DNA of 64,000 nt from Alteromonas profundi. Lineage in GTDB: Bacteria > Pseudomonadota > Gammaproteobacteria > Enterobacterales > Alteromonadaceae. The notes beneath the pieces are model-generated. The model did no database searches, had not been told where the DNA came from, and saw nothing but the letters and a program-made list of their open reading frames with translations. The position numbers and the translations under genes were made by a program. The number at the start of each line of letters is the position of its first letter. Within the stretch, counting starts at the first letter, position 1. The stretch spans positions 52,839 through 116,838 of the forward strand of contig NZ_JAAAWN010000014.1 of NCBI RefSeq assembly GCF_010500865.1. The letters run 5' to 3'. Shown here one piece after another: positions 34,477-44,564 of this stretch.

Positions 34477-35397
34477 ATGTCGAAAGCAACAATGGTGGGA
34501 AATGAACAATCAAAAGGCTTAAAAATGCTGTTGGTTGCCGTTATCTGTTTGGGTCTCAATTGGCCAGGTATGAAAGTGGGACTTGAGATTGTTAGTCCTC
34601 TATGGATGGTGAGTTTACGTTTTATTCTCAGTATCCCCGTAATAGCTTTGTTTGTCTTATTGACGAAACATCGCTTACCCCGGTTAAACAGAAAAGATAG
34701 GTCAGTAATACTGGTCGTGGCCTTTTTCCAATTTATTCTTTCTATGGGGCTAATTACGGTATCGCTGCAGTTTATCCCTGCGGGCACTGCAAGTATTTTG
34801 ATCTACACCACTCCTTTGTGGATGTTGCTTATCGATACCCTATGGTATAAGCAAAAAGCCCCGTCAAAACGGCTTATCCTAACGGGCATATCTACCTTTG
34901 GTTGTGTATTGATTTTATTTGGTTCAGGCCAGCCAGGAGCGTGGATCCCGCTGTTTGGTATGCTACTCGCTTCTGCATTGTGGGCTCTGGCCATTCGTCG
35001 CGTCTCATTTCATCAATGGCAAGGAACAGTTATAGAAGCGGTATTTTGGCAATTTTTAATTGCCGGTATCGTTATGTTAGGTATTGCCTTTGTGTTTGAA
35101 GGCATCCCCGACTTCGCATCCTATTCACTAAGGGATTGGGCGTTATTAACCTATATTGGGCCGGTGGCCACTGGATTGGGCTTTGGTCTTATGGTGGCAG
35201 CGGGGCCTAAGTTGGCTCCGGATAAAATAGTGCTTATCTCTACACTTACCCCTATTATCGGCTACGTGAGTTCAGTTGTAGTGTTGAATGAAGCTTTATT
35301 GCCGATGGTGGTAGCAGGCGCAGTGTTAATGATTGCAGCTTTGTTGGTAAACGGTTTACCCCGTAGCTCCCTTAAAATACTCACCAAAGGGCGATAA
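34477..35397 (+). CDS. EamA/DMT-family transporter
   Basis: 306 residues with ten hydrophobic segments in two EamA repeats. The first contains the typical LNWPGMKVGLEIVSPLWM, the second WALAIRR and LTPIIGYVSSVVVLNEAL. A drug/metabolite exporter; substrate unknown. Stand-alone gene facing a convergent GGDEF gene. Confidence 0.9.
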   Translation: MSKATMVGNEQSKGLKMLLVAVICLGLNWPGMKVGLEIVSPLWMVSLRFILSIPVIALFVLLTKHRLPRLNRKDRSVILVVAFFQFILSMGLITVSLQFIPAGTASILIYTTPLWMLLIDTLWYKQKAPSKRLILTGISTFGCVLILFGSGQPGAWIPLFGMLLASALWALAIRRVSFHQWQGTVIEAVFWQFLIAGIVMLGIAFVFEGIPDFASYSLRDWALLTYIGPVATGLGFGLMVAAGPKLAPDKIVLISTLTPIIGYVSSVVVLNEALLPMVVAGAVLMIAALLVNGLPRSSLKILTKGR

Positions 35398-35460
35398 GCG
35401 AACGATAAGAGAAAAAGGTCCCCCTTCATTGGTGCAGCACAGCTAATTTATGGGAGGGGA

Positions 35461-37209
35461 CTAACGCCCGTGTATGATCAAATTTCGGCCTTTGTCTTTT
35501 GCTTTATAAAGGGCTTTGTCCGCGCGACGAAAGGCGTCCACGATATCGTCGGGGCCATTGCATAAGGTCCAGCCTATGCACGCGCCAAGGCGCTTACCCT
35601 CTAATTCGTCAACAACGAGGGTATTGATGTTATGGTGCACTTTGGCCAACACTTGGTAAAATTCTGATGCCTTGCTATCTCGGGCGGCTATATTACGCCA
35701 TATAATCGCAAATTCTTCACCGCCAAAGCGCCCAGCTATTGTATCTTCGTTATTTAAGGGGCGTAAAATAGTGGCTATTTTTCGAAGTACAATATCTCCC
35801 ACATCGTGGCCGAAGGTGTCATTAATGCTTTTGAAATGATCGAGGTCTATTAAACCAATGGCAAGTGTGTTGCCAGCAGATGGGGGCGTTTCAAAGCTTT
35901 CATCAACAAATAAGTCAATGCTACGTCTGTTCGGTAAATTGGTTAACGCGTCTAGGGATGCAAGTTCAGTTAGCATCTTATTTGAGGCTTCTAGCTCTTT
36001 CGTTCTTTCTCTTACTAGCTCTTCTAGCATCGCGGTTTGCTTACTTTGTAGCTCTGCGATGGCTTTCTCACTGTCTCTCTCACTTTGAAGTACCCGCACA
36101 AGGTAGTTCGAGGTTAGCACTATCATAAAGGTACAGGTAAGCAATAAGCCTATCATGAACATGGCGATGGGATCGAAAGCATAAAGATTGTTAGACAGCG
36201 CAATCATTACCAACACTAATGTGCTTATGGACACCGGGAGCATTGCTATGGCTAGCCACTTCGCAGTGCCCGAACCCCGTTTGTGTTCTTTGAAAATAAC
36301 GATAGCTGAAATAAATAGAAAAGGAACGAACAAAATGACGGGAAGTTTCAGCGCTAAATCTAACCCAGCAATTCGCCATACTCCCATACCAATAAAGGGG
36401 AGGGCGAAACAAAATAGGCGGATAGGTTTATATCCATAAACCTTGCGTCCCGGTCGCTTTAACGTAGCGAATAGCACCCAAAATGCCGACAGTAATACAG
36501 CGTAAATACTTATCGCGTAACTTATATCATTAAGTGCAGGTAAGGTAGGCCACAACAATTTAAAGGCATAACCAAACACCCTGAAAAACCAAAATGTAGT
36601 GGCTAAAATAAAAATAGCGAAGCTTAAGAAGGCGAGTTTACGGGTAGCAAAGTACACCACAAAACACAGTGCAGTTAGGATTGTCATGGCACCGAAAAAA
36701 GCCATATCTCGTTGTAAAATCGAAATATAGTTGTTTGTCATTTTTTCTGGTGTGGCCACAGAAAAACTATAGCGAAGTATTTCACCTTGCATATGGCCGT
36801 AAAAGGTTACGCTGCCCTTTGCGGGTAAAATGGTAGGAAAATGATAGTTAGGTACATCTACTTCTCGGGTGGTAAAAGCAAGCGCATCTCCGGTATACCA
36901 TTGATTGTTTCCATCCGATACATAAAGGTACTTGATCGCAGGAAAAATGATATTCAGCCACACTGGGGTGGGGGTGGAATGAGGGCTTGTTACCGTAACC
37001 TTAAAATGCAGGTACTCATCAGGCTTACGGGTTAAGTGTGAGGCATCACTCACCCATTGTTCATTACCAGTAAGCGTAGGCGCTGATGTTACTGTAAAAT
37101 GAGTATAAGAAGTTAACGTTAGCTGCTCGTTAATATCGGAAAATACCGCCTGGCTTTGTGCCCAGGAGCTGTAAGTTAAAAATAGAAATAAAAACGCGAA
37201 TCTAGTCAT
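35461..37209 (-). CDS. Membrane diguanylate cyclase with 7TMR-DISM sensor
   Basis: 582 residues: signal peptide (cleavage near WAQSQ), a periplasmic beta-rich domain of about 140 residues (7TMR-DISM extracellular type), seven transmembrane helices (about 170-375), a short coiled coil, and a GGDEF domain (about 415-582). The active site is RFGGEEF (about 493-499) with the Mg-binding IDLDHFKSINDTFGHDVGD segment, so cyclase activity is expected. The product-inhibition I-site RxxD is absent at its usual place upstream of GGEEF. Ligand unknown. Convergent with the DMT transporter. Confidence 0.92.
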   Translation of the reverse strand: MTRFAFLFLFLTYSSWAQSQAVFSDINEQLTLTSYTHFTVTSAPTLTGNEQWVSDASHLTRKPDEYLHFKVTVTSPHSTPTPVWLNIIFPAIKYLYVSDGNNQWYTGDALAFTTREVDVPNYHFPTILPAKGSVTFYGHMQGEILRYSFSVATPEKMTNNYISILQRDMAFFGAMTILTALCFVVYFATRKLAFLSFAIFILATTFWFFRVFGYAFKLLWPTLPALNDISYAISIYAVLLSAFWVLFATLKRPGRKVYGYKPIRLFCFALPFIGMGVWRIAGLDLALKLPVILFVPFLFISAIVIFKEHKRGSGTAKWLAIAMLPVSISTLVLVMIALSNNLYAFDPIAMFMIGLLLTCTFMIVLTSNYLVRVLQSERDSEKAIAELQSKQTAMLEELVRERTKELEASNKMLTELASLDALTNLPNRRSIDLFVDESFETPPSAGNTLAIGLIDLDHFKSINDTFGHDVGDIVLRKIATILRPLNNEDTIAGRFGGEEFAIIWRNIAARDSKASEFYQVLAKVHHNINTLVVDELEGKRLGACIGWTLCNGPDDIVDAFRRADKALYKAKDKGRNLIIHGR

Positions 37210-37644
37210 AAAAATTTAGCATTAAAAGTCAAACCTCGAGCTAACAATGGTTGAAGGCACTTTAATTACACCACACGTTAATGTAGAGACTAATAAACAA
37301 GTAAGCAATTAAAAGATAATAGCAAAGCGTACACAAATAAGTGAATGTAATGTCTAGAAAATACTCTATTGCCGGGCTTCGTACACTGATTTGATAACAC
37401 TTAGGTATCTACATTTGGGCTTTCTGCTTTTAACTACTAAAGGGCTATAATTCTTGCTAACTCGCTCTACTGTTACAGCGCGTAAGATGCTAAAATTGCG
37501 CTAATTAAATACCTAGCTTGTATCGAGCGTTTTAAAAAGAACCCTCTTTTGTGCGGTAAAGCATTGCTTCACCGTGGTAAAGCGCGATCCTGAACTTGGT
37601 GCAAGTTCAGAACGAAAAGCACAGAACGAAAAAGATAAGTATTA
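37210..37644. other. 435-base region upstream of prfC
   Basis: No gene seen. Near prfC there is a hairpin CTGAACTT-GGTGC-AAGTTCAG (37590-37610) followed by a direct repeat CAGAACGAAAA (37608 and 37622), ending just before the prfC start, a possible translational control element. Confidence 0.5.
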
Positions 37645-39234
37645 ATGTCAGATCAAAAGCTGTTAGAAGAGATTAAAAAGCGACGCACGTTCGCTATCAT
37701 ATCCCACCCTGATGCGGGTAAAACGACAATAACTGAAAAGGTGTTGTTATTTGGGCGTGCGCTGCAAACCGCCGGAACGGTTAAAGGTAAAAAATCTGGC
37801 CAGCACGCTAAGTCGGACTGGATGGAAATGGAAAAAGAACGTGGTATCTCGGTGACCACCTCTGTAATGCAATTTCCCTATAGTGATCATCTGGTTAATC
37901 TTTTAGATACGCCCGGGCACGAAGATTTCTCGGAAGATACCTATCGTACACTTACCGCAGTTGATTCCTGTTTAATGGTTATTGATGCGGCTAAAGGGGT
38001 AGAGGATAGAACCCGTAAACTAATGGAAGTGACTCGCTTGCGAGACACGCCCATTCTTACGTTTATGAATAAACTTGACCGAGACATTCGAGACCCCCTT
38101 GAGTTGCTTGACGAAGTAGAGACAGAATTAGATATTCTGTGCGCGCCTATCACATGGCCGATTGGCTGTGGCAAAAGCTTTAAGGGTGTATACCACCTTT
38201 ACCGTGATGAAGTTATTTTGTATCAAAGCGGGCACGGCCATACGATCCAAGATGTACGCATTATTAAAGGCCTAGATAACCCAGAAGTTGACGAAGCAGT
38301 AGGTAGCGATTTAGCCCAAACTCTGCGTGACGAGCTTGAACTTGTGCGCGGCGCATCAAATGAGTTTGACAAAGAATTGTTTATTGAAGGTCAGCTAACC
38401 CCTGTATTTTTTGGTACAGCATTGGGTAACTTTGGTGTCGATCATATGCTTGACGGCTTGGTTGAATGGGCACCGGGGCCGTTAGGTAGAGAGACCGAGG
38501 AAGGTAGCATTGAGAGTACCGACGGTAAATTCAGTGGGTTTGTGTTTAAAATTCAGGCCAATATGGACCCAAAACACCGCGACCGAATCGCGTTTTGTCG
38601 TATTGTGTCTGGCAAGTATGAGAAAGGCATGAAAATGCGCAACAGCCGTTTAGGAAAAGATGTGCGTATTTCCGACGCGCTCACATTTCTCGCTGGCGAT
38701 CGTGCACTGCTAGAAGAAGCTTATGCGGGCGACATTATCGGTTTACACAATCACGGTACTATCCGCATCGGCGACACCTTTACATCAGGCGATAATTATC
38801 GCTTTACGGGTATTCCTAACTTCGCGCCAGAGCTATTTAAACGCATACGGCTAAAAGATCCGTTGAAACAAAAGCAATTGTTGAAAGGCTTAATCCAGTT
38901 ATCTGAAGAAGGTGCGGTTCAGGTATTTCGTCCCCTCGCCAATAACGATTTAATTGTGGGCGCGGTGGGTGTATTGCAGTTTGACGTTGTAGTGGCTCGC
39001 CTAAAAGCAGAGTACAACGTAGATGCGTTATATGAGCATATTAACGTTAGCACAGCGCGATGGGTATACTCAGATAGTGAGAAAAAGCTTGATGAATTCC
39101 GTCGTAAAGGTGAGCAAAATCTCGCCCTTGATGGCGGCGATAACCTTACGTACATAGCGCCGACAATGGTGAACTTACAATTGGCGCAAGAGCGCTACCC
39201 CGACATTCAGTTTAAAAATACGCGCGAAAATTAA
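37645..39234 (+). CDS. prfC: Peptide chain release factor 3
   Basis: 529-residue translational GTPase RF3. G1 [10 protein letters not shown]3 [16 protein letters not shown] and G4 NKLDRD are visible near the N-terminus; length equals E. coli RF3. It recycles RF1/RF2 after peptide release. The prfB gene for RF2 is in the same window but not linked. argS follows 9 bases later, suggesting cotranscription. Confidence 0.97.
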   Translation: MSDQKLLEEIKKRRTFAIISHPDAGKTTITEKVLLFGRALQTAGTVKGKKSGQHAKSDWMEMEKERGISVTTSVMQFPYSDHLVNLLDTPGHEDFSEDTYRTLTAVDSCLMVIDAAKGVEDRTRKLMEVTRLRDTPILTFMNKLDRDIRDPLELLDEVETELDILCAPITWPIGCGKSFKGVYHLYRDEVILYQSGHGHTIQDVRIIKGLDNPEVDEAVGSDLAQTLRDELELVRGASNEFDKELFIEGQLTPVFFGTALGNFGVDHMLDGLVEWAPGPLGRETEEGSIESTDGKFSGFVFKIQANMDPKHRDRIAFCRIVSGKYEKGMKMRNSRLGKDVRISDALTFLAGDRALLEEAYAGDIIGLHNHGTIRIGDTFTSGDNYRFTGIPNFAPELFKRIRLKDPLKQKQLLKGLIQLSEEGAVQVFRPLANNDLIVGAVGVLQFDVVVARLKAEYNVDALYEHINVSTARWVYSDSEKKLDEFRRKGEQNLALDGGDNLTYIAPTMVNLQLAQERYPDIQFKNTREN

Positions 39235-39243
39235 GAATACACT

Positions 39244-40974
39244 ATGAATATACATGCACTATTAGTTAACCGTTTTAATGAAGCTCTACAAGAGATGGGC
39301 GTAGAAAATGCGCCAGTGCCAGTGTCGCGCAGTGCTCGGGTAGAGTTTGGCGAGTATCAGTTTAATGGCGCTATGGCGCTAGCTAAACAATTGAAACAAA
39401 AACCCCGAGATATCGCTGAAAAAATTGTGTCTATCGTTAAGCTTGACGATATTGCCAGCAAATTAGAGGTCGCAGGCCCAGGCTTTATTAATGTTCACTT
39501 GAAGGATACGTGGCTGGCCAATCAGTGTGAATTAGCACTGACCGATCCTCGCTTGGGCATTGCTAAGTCTTCACCTCAAAATATTGTTGTGGATTATTCG
39601 TCGCCCAACCTTGCTAAAGAAATGCATGTAGGGCATTTGCGTACCACCATTATTGGCGATGCCGTAGTGAAGGTGCTTGAATTTTTAGGCCATAATGTTA
39701 TTCGTCAAAACCATATGGGCGACTGGGGAACCCAATTTGGGATGCTTCTTGCTCATCTGTCGGATAAGTTGCAAGAAGAGGTGGCCGAAACAGCCTTATC
39801 TGATTTGGAAGACTTTTATCGTGAAGCGAAAGTTCGTTTTGACGAAGAAGAAGGCTTTGCCGATCGCGCCCGCGAGTATGTGGTTAGGTTACAAGGTGGC
39901 GACGCGCAATGCCTCGCATTGTGGGAAAAGTTTATTGATGTTTCTATTGCCCACTCAGAAGAAGTCTACGACAAACTTAATGTTAGCCTAACCCGTAAAG
40001 ATATTATGGGGGAGTCTGCGTATAACGAGGATCTTGCTAGTGTCATCGCCGATCTTAAGGCACAAGGTATTGCCGTAGAAGACCAAGGTGCGCAGGTGGT
40101 ATTTTTACCTGAGCTGGCAGATAAAGAAGGCAATCCAGCGGTTTACATCGTACAGAAGTCGGGTGGCGGGTATTTATACGCAACTACAGACCTTGCAGCT
40201 ATGCGCTATCGCAGTGGCAAACTAAACGCCGATCGTACGCTTATTCTTACTGACGCGCGTCAGGCATTACATTTTAAGCAAACTGAAATCGTAGGGCGCA
40301 AGGCAGGCTTTATGAAAGAGGAGCAAACCTATGAGCATTGTCCTTTTGGAATGATGCTAGGTAGCGACGGAAAGCCTTTTAAAACCCGTACGGGTGGCAC
40401 GGTTAAATTGGTTGAACTGCTAGATGAAGCAGTAGAGCGTGCAGGTAAACTTATTGCCGAGCGTGATAACGAATTAAGTGAAGATGAGCTAAAAGAAGTT
40501 GCACGTAAAGTAGGTATAGGCGCAGTAAAATACGCTGATTTATCAAAAAACCGTACCACTGATTATATGTTTAATTGGGACTCAATGTTGAGTTTTGAAG
40601 GTAATACAGCGCCTTATTTACAGTATGCCTATACCCGAGTGAAGAGCTTATTCAGAAGAGCCAATGTGGATATAGCAGCGTTGCCAGTGGATATCACTAT
40701 TGCAGAAAAACAAGAGCATGCGTTGGCAGTATTGCTTATGCAATTTGAAGAAGTCATTGGCATGGTATCTCGTGACGCAACACCTCATTTACTGTGTACA
40801 TACTTATACGATGTGGCATCGGCGTTTATGACGTTTTACGAAGCATGCCCAATGCTCAAAGAGGGCATTGAACCAAATGTAAGGGATAGTCGTCTTGCGT
40901 TGTGTGCGTTGGTATCGAAAACCTTATCGCAAGGTTTAGGTTTATTAGGTATCGAAACACTGGAAAAAATGTAA
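39244..40974 (+). CDS. argS: Arginyl-tRNA synthetase
   Basis: 576-residue class I aaRS. HIGH-type motif HVGHLRTTIIGD at about residue 128, N-terminal tRNA-recognition domain (about 1-110), and a KMSK-equivalent region SDGKPFKTRTGG. The C-terminal DALR anticodon-binding domain is complete. It starts 9 bases after prfC and is followed by a strong terminator. Confidence 0.97.
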   Translation: MNIHALLVNRFNEALQEMGVENAPVPVSRSARVEFGEYQFNGAMALAKQLKQKPRDIAEKIVSIVKLDDIASKLEVAGPGFINVHLKDTWLANQCELALTDPRLGIAKSSPQNIVVDYSSPNLAKEMHVGHLRTTIIGDAVVKVLEFLGHNVIRQNHMGDWGTQFGMLLAHLSDKLQEEVAETALSDLEDFYREAKVRFDEEEGFADRAREYVVRLQGGDAQCLALWEKFIDVSIAHSEEVYDKLNVSLTRKDIMGESAYNEDLASVIADLKAQGIAVEDQGAQVVFLPELADKEGNPAVYIVQKSGGGYLYATTDLAAMRYRSGKLNADRTLILTDARQALHFKQTEIVGRKAGFMKEEQTYEHCPFGMMLGSDGKPFKTRTGGTVKLVELLDEAVERAGKLIAERDNELSEDELKEVARKVGIGAVKYADLSKNRTTDYMFNWDSMLSFEGNTAPYLQYAYTRVKSLFRRANVDIAALPVDITIAEKQEHALAVLLMQFEEVIGMVSRDATPHLLCTYLYDVASAFMTFYEACPMLKEGIEPNVRDSRLALCALVSKTLSQGLGLLGIETLEKM

Positions 40975-41007
40975 ATACGCGCTACTTTATTAATTATTCT
41001 ACATTTT

Positions 41008-41037
41008 AAAAAAGCTGATCTTTAGGTCAGCTTTTTT
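41008..41037 (+). terminator. Terminator of prfC-argS
   Basis: AAAAAAGCTGA and TCAGCTTTTTT pair around a short loop (TCTTTAGG), 33 bases after the argS stop, with a T-run at the 3' side. Confidence 0.92.
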
Positions 41038-41197
41038 ATGGCCAAAAAGTTATCAAAACTACTCATCTAACGGGAATAATAGGGGTTTTAACCTGCATAA
41101 GCTAACTTGTGTAAAGAAAAATGCTAACGTGTAAACGGCTAAAATGATGCTCATAGCATCCACAATAAAAATGAAAGAGTAACAGGGACACGCAGAA

Positions 41198-43549
41198 ATG
41201 ATAAAAATAAACCTTATTGGCGCTGCACTTGCGACCATGGTGGTAGCGGGGTGTGCCACTACACCAACGACAGATGTAGCTAGCACGGAGACATCGGCCC
41301 CAGCCGTTACTCCGCTAACATTAGACAGAATTTATAAGCAACGTGAGTTCCAAAGCGAGCGTAGTACTTATTTCACTTGGCTGAAAGATGGCTCAGGCTA
41401 TACCGTATTGGAAAAGCGCTCTTCAGACACAGACGCGAGTAATGACGCGGTGAATAATAGTGATGTTGATGCGCTTAAAGATGACATCGGCGAGGCTGAA
41501 GCATCGGTTTCAGGCTATGATATTGTATTTTATAAACCTGACAGTACTGGCCGTAAGGTTCTGGTAAATTTTGAAAAGCTGATCCCAGAGGGACAAGACG
41601 AGCCGATAAGTATTGAGCGTTATAGTTGGTCAAAAGACGGTAAGTGGTTACTTATTTTTACCAATGGCCAAAAAGTATGGCGTTCTAACAGCCGCGGCGA
41701 CTTTTATACCCTAAATTTAGACACAAATGAATTGTTGCAGCTTGGGGGAGAGGAGCCAGGTGATGCCCGTTTAATGTTTGCTAAGTTCTCGCCGGACAGC
41801 CAACACATTGCGTGGGTACGAGATAATAATATCTACATGCAACCAGTAGGCACCAACAACGTAGAGCAACTTACCCATGATGGCAGTGATATCATTGTAA
41901 ACGGAACGTTTGACTGGGTGTATGAAGAAGAGTTTTCTATTCGCGATGGATTTCGCTGGAGCCCTGACAGCAAAAGTATTGCCTATTGGCAGCTTGATAC
42001 ATCAGGGGTAAAAACCTTCACCATGATCAACAATACCGATTCCTTGTATCCCACGTTAACAACGTTTCCTTACCCTAAAGCGGGTGAGCAAAACTCTGCG
42101 GTAAAGGTGGGTGTTGTTGATGTGACAAATGGCGAAACCCATTGGGCCGACCTAGCGGGCGACAATCGAGACCGTTATATCCCACGTATATCATGGGCGG
42201 GAGAAGGCGATACCCTACTTATTCAAGACGTTAACCGTCCTCAAAACACCAATAAACTCTGGACCTTCGATTGGAAAAATAATCAACTTACTAATATTTA
42301 CACTGATAAAGACGAGGCATTCTTAGAATGGTTTTACGATGCTAAGTTTATAAATGGTGGAAATGATTTCATTTGGCATAGTGAACGGGATGGATGGCGT
42401 CATCTTTATAGAATAGCGAAAGACGGTAGCCAAATTGTTGACTTAACGCCAGGCGAGTATGACATTGTCGATCTTCTTGCGGTAAACGAAGATAACAATG
42501 CATTGTATTTTACCGCGTCGCCAGAGGACGTTTCACAGCGTTACTTATATAAAGCGACATTAGATGGTTCTGAGGAAGTGGTACGTGTAACCCCTGAAAA
42601 GTTCGCAGGGACAAATAGCTATTATATGTCTGAAGATGGCTCTTATGCTCGTCACTCATTCAGTAATTTCACCACACCACCAATGCGAGAAGTCATTAAA
42701 GTTGATGGGCATGAACCTATTAAAAGCTTAATTACTAACACCGAACTAAAACAGAAACTGGCCAATGAAAATCTCCCTTCCCATGAGTTTTTCCAAGTAC
42801 AGGCGCAAGACGGTGTAACGCTTGATGGTTACATTATGTTCCCGCCCAACATGGACCCAAGTAAGAAATATCCCATAATTTTTTATGTTTATGGCGAGCC
42901 CTGGGGGCAGACGGTGAAAGATAGCTGGCGAGGCGGAAGCTACCTTTGGGACGCGATGATGACGCAAAAAGGCTATATTGTCGCCTCAGTAGACAACCGT
43001 GGAACGCGAGCACCGAAAGGGCGTGATTGGCGTAAGTCTATCTATAAAAAGCTAGGTGTTATTACTGTGCGAGATCAAGCTGATGCGCTTGCAGCGATGG
43101 CTGAACGCTGGTCCGTCATCGACACCGATCGGGTGGGAGTATGGGGCCATTCTGGTGGTGGTACTCAAACGCTTAATTTACTGTTTAGATACGCAGATAA
43201 ATACAAAGTAGGCGTAGCAGTAGCCCCTGTGCCTGACTTAAGCCTTTACGATACTATTTACCAAGAACGTTATTCTGGTAACCCTAAGACTGATCCTCAG
43301 TCGTATGAGAATAGCTCAGCACTTTACTACGCAGATGGTTTGGAAGGCGACTTATTGCTGATTCATGGTACTGGCGATGACAATGTTCATTATCAGGGGT
43401 CGGAACGTTTAATTAATGAATTAATTAAGCACAACAAACAATTTGACTTCATGTCCTATCCAAATCGCTCACACGGTATTTATGAGGGCAAGAATACAAC
43501 CTTGCATTTAAAAACACTTATCAGTGACTATTTTATCGAGCATTTGTAA
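41198..43549 (+). CDS. Dipeptidyl-peptidase IV-like S9B peptidase (lipoprotein)
   Basis: 783 residues. Lipoprotein signal with lipobox VAGC (cysteine at about 19), beta-propeller domain (about 60-500; DPP-IV glutamate motif DWVYEEEF), and an alpha/beta hydrolase domain with nucleophile serine in GHSGGG (about 651), Asp in GTGDDNVH (about 727) and His in NRSHGI (about 757). It removes Xaa-Pro dipeptides from peptides, probably in the periplasm or at the outer membrane. Mono-cistronic, followed by a terminator. Confidence 0.93.
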   Translation: MIKINLIGAALATMVVAGCATTPTTDVASTETSAPAVTPLTLDRIYKQREFQSERSTYFTWLKDGSGYTVLEKRSSDTDASNDAVNNSDVDALKDDIGEAEASVSGYDIVFYKPDSTGRKVLVNFEKLIPEGQDEPISIERYSWSKDGKWLLIFTNGQKVWRSNSRGDFYTLNLDTNELLQLGGEEPGDARLMFAKFSPDSQHIAWVRDNNIYMQPVGTNNVEQLTHDGSDIIVNGTFDWVYEEEFSIRDGFRWSPDSKSIAYWQLDTSGVKTFTMINNTDSLYPTLTTFPYPKAGEQNSAVKVGVVDVTNGETHWADLAGDNRDRYIPRISWAGEGDTLLIQDVNRPQNTNKLWTFDWKNNQLTNIYTDKDEAFLEWFYDAKFINGGNDFIWHSERDGWRHLYRIAKDGSQIVDLTPGEYDIVDLLAVNEDNNALYFTASPEDVSQRYLYKATLDGSEEVVRVTPEKFAGTNSYYMSEDGSYARHSFSNFTTPPMREVIKVDGHEPIKSLITNTELKQKLANENLPSHEFFQVQAQDGVTLDGYIMFPPNMDPSKKYPIIFYVYGEPWGQTVKDSWRGGSYLWDAMMTQKGYIVASVDNRGTRAPKGRDWRKSIYKKLGVITVRDQADALAAMAERWSVIDTDRVGVWGHSGGGTQTLNLLFRYADKYKVGVAVAPVPDLSLYDTIYQERYSGNPKTDPQSYENSSALYYADGLEGDLLLIHGTGDDNVHYQGSERLINELIKHNKQFDFMSYPNRSHGIYEGKNTTLHLKTLISDYFIEHL

Positions 43550-43647
43550 GTCTTGCTTGACACACAAAGGGGCTCAGCGCTTTGTGAGTTATTCTAAAGA
43601 CTGGCAAATAAGCTAAAAAATAGGTACAACCTAAGCGTATACGAACT

Positions 43648-43680
43648 AAGGCTGGCAGCAATGCCGGCCTTTATTATTTA
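43648..43680 (+). terminator. Terminator of the DPP-IV gene
   Basis: AAGGCTGGCA-GCAA-TGCCGGCCTT (10-bp stem with one G-U pair) followed by TATTATTT, about 100 bases after the stop and only 18 bases before the next gene's start. Confidence 0.75.
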
Positions 43681-43697
43681 AGTGAAAGGAAATGGAA

Positions 43698-44270
43698 ATG
43701 GCGAAGATCTTAGCGTTTGCTGGAAGTACACGAGAAGGCTCATTTAATCACGCAATCGTCAATGTGGCCGCTGAAGGGGCAAAAGAAGCGGGCGCACAAG
43801 TAACGGTTATAAACTTAGCAGACTATGCAATGCCCTTGTTCAATGAAGATGAGGAGGCTAAGTTTGGTATACCAGAGCGTGCTAAAGCATTAAAAGCGCT
43901 CATGATTGAACATGACGGCTTTTTAATCGCATCACCCGAATACAATTCTAGTTATCCTGCGTTGTTAAAAAATGCCATAGACTGGGCGTCACGCATGGAC
44001 GAAGGCGAAAAGCCGCTTGCGGCGTATCGAGGGAAAGTTGCAGGGATTATGGCTGCTTCAGCCGGTGGTTTAGGCGGTATGCGCGTGCTAGTGGTATTAC
44101 GTATGTTGCTAGAAAACCTAGGTGTAATAGTAGCTCCAAACCAAAAAGCGATTGCAAAAGTTGATAGTCTTATAGGGGAAAATCATAAGCTTATTGATGA
44201 AAAGACAATTACGCAGTTAAAAACACTGGGTAAGCAAACAGCGGAATTGGCCACTAAAATTGCCAACTAA
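43698..44270 (+). CDS. NAD(P)H-dependent FMN reductase
   Basis: 190-residue flavodoxin-fold reductase. FMN phosphate loop GSTREGSFN near the N-terminus, and SPEYNSSYPALLKNAIDW plus ASAGGLGGMRVL typical of the ChrR/azoreductase-like FMN_red family. Start at ATG 43698 since AGGA is 7 bases upstream; ATG 43692 is too close to it. Reduces quinones, azo compounds or metals; actual substrate unknown. Confidence 0.9.
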   Translation: MAKILAFAGSTREGSFNHAIVNVAAEGAKEAGAQVTVINLADYAMPLFNEDEEAKFGIPERAKALKALMIEHDGFLIASPEYNSSYPALLKNAIDWASRMDEGEKPLAAYRGKVAGIMAASAGGLGGMRVLVVLRMLLENLGVIVAPNQKAIAKVDSLIGENHKLIDEKTITQLKTLGKQTAELATKIAN

Positions 44271-44452
44271 CCCTGTTTTATACCGTCTCTTTGGTTAGGT
44301 ATAAAGTAGACTGAATGGTCAATTATTTGGCCTAAGGGATTGTTGTTTGACACATAACTGGGTATAACTTAATACAAGTAGCCTCGTAGTGTTAGGGCAA
44401 AGCCTGGTGGCACTTACCTTATAGAGGCGCTTTTAAGGTAACGTAGCTGCGA

Positions 44453-44494
44453 AAAGGCACGGTAAAAAAGGCACGGTAAAAAAGGCACGGGGAA
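44453..44494 (+). repeat. Three 14-base tandem repeats
   Basis: AAAGGCACGGTAAA-type unit with GGCAC at 44456, 44470 and 44484, the third ending GGG instead of GTA. It lies 70 bases upstream of the nucleoside hydrolase start; nothing else is seen in this 294-base gap. Confidence 0.85.
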
Positions 44495-44564
44495 AAAAGT
44501 GCGGCGCTAAGACTGAGGCAATACGCTTTGCCTATACGTAATCGAGCAAATAAGAGGAAAAAAA

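Noticed and set aside
35417..35458. GTCCCC/GGGGAC pairing between the DMT and GGDEF genes as terminator
   Set aside because: Loop of about 30 bases and no T-tract.
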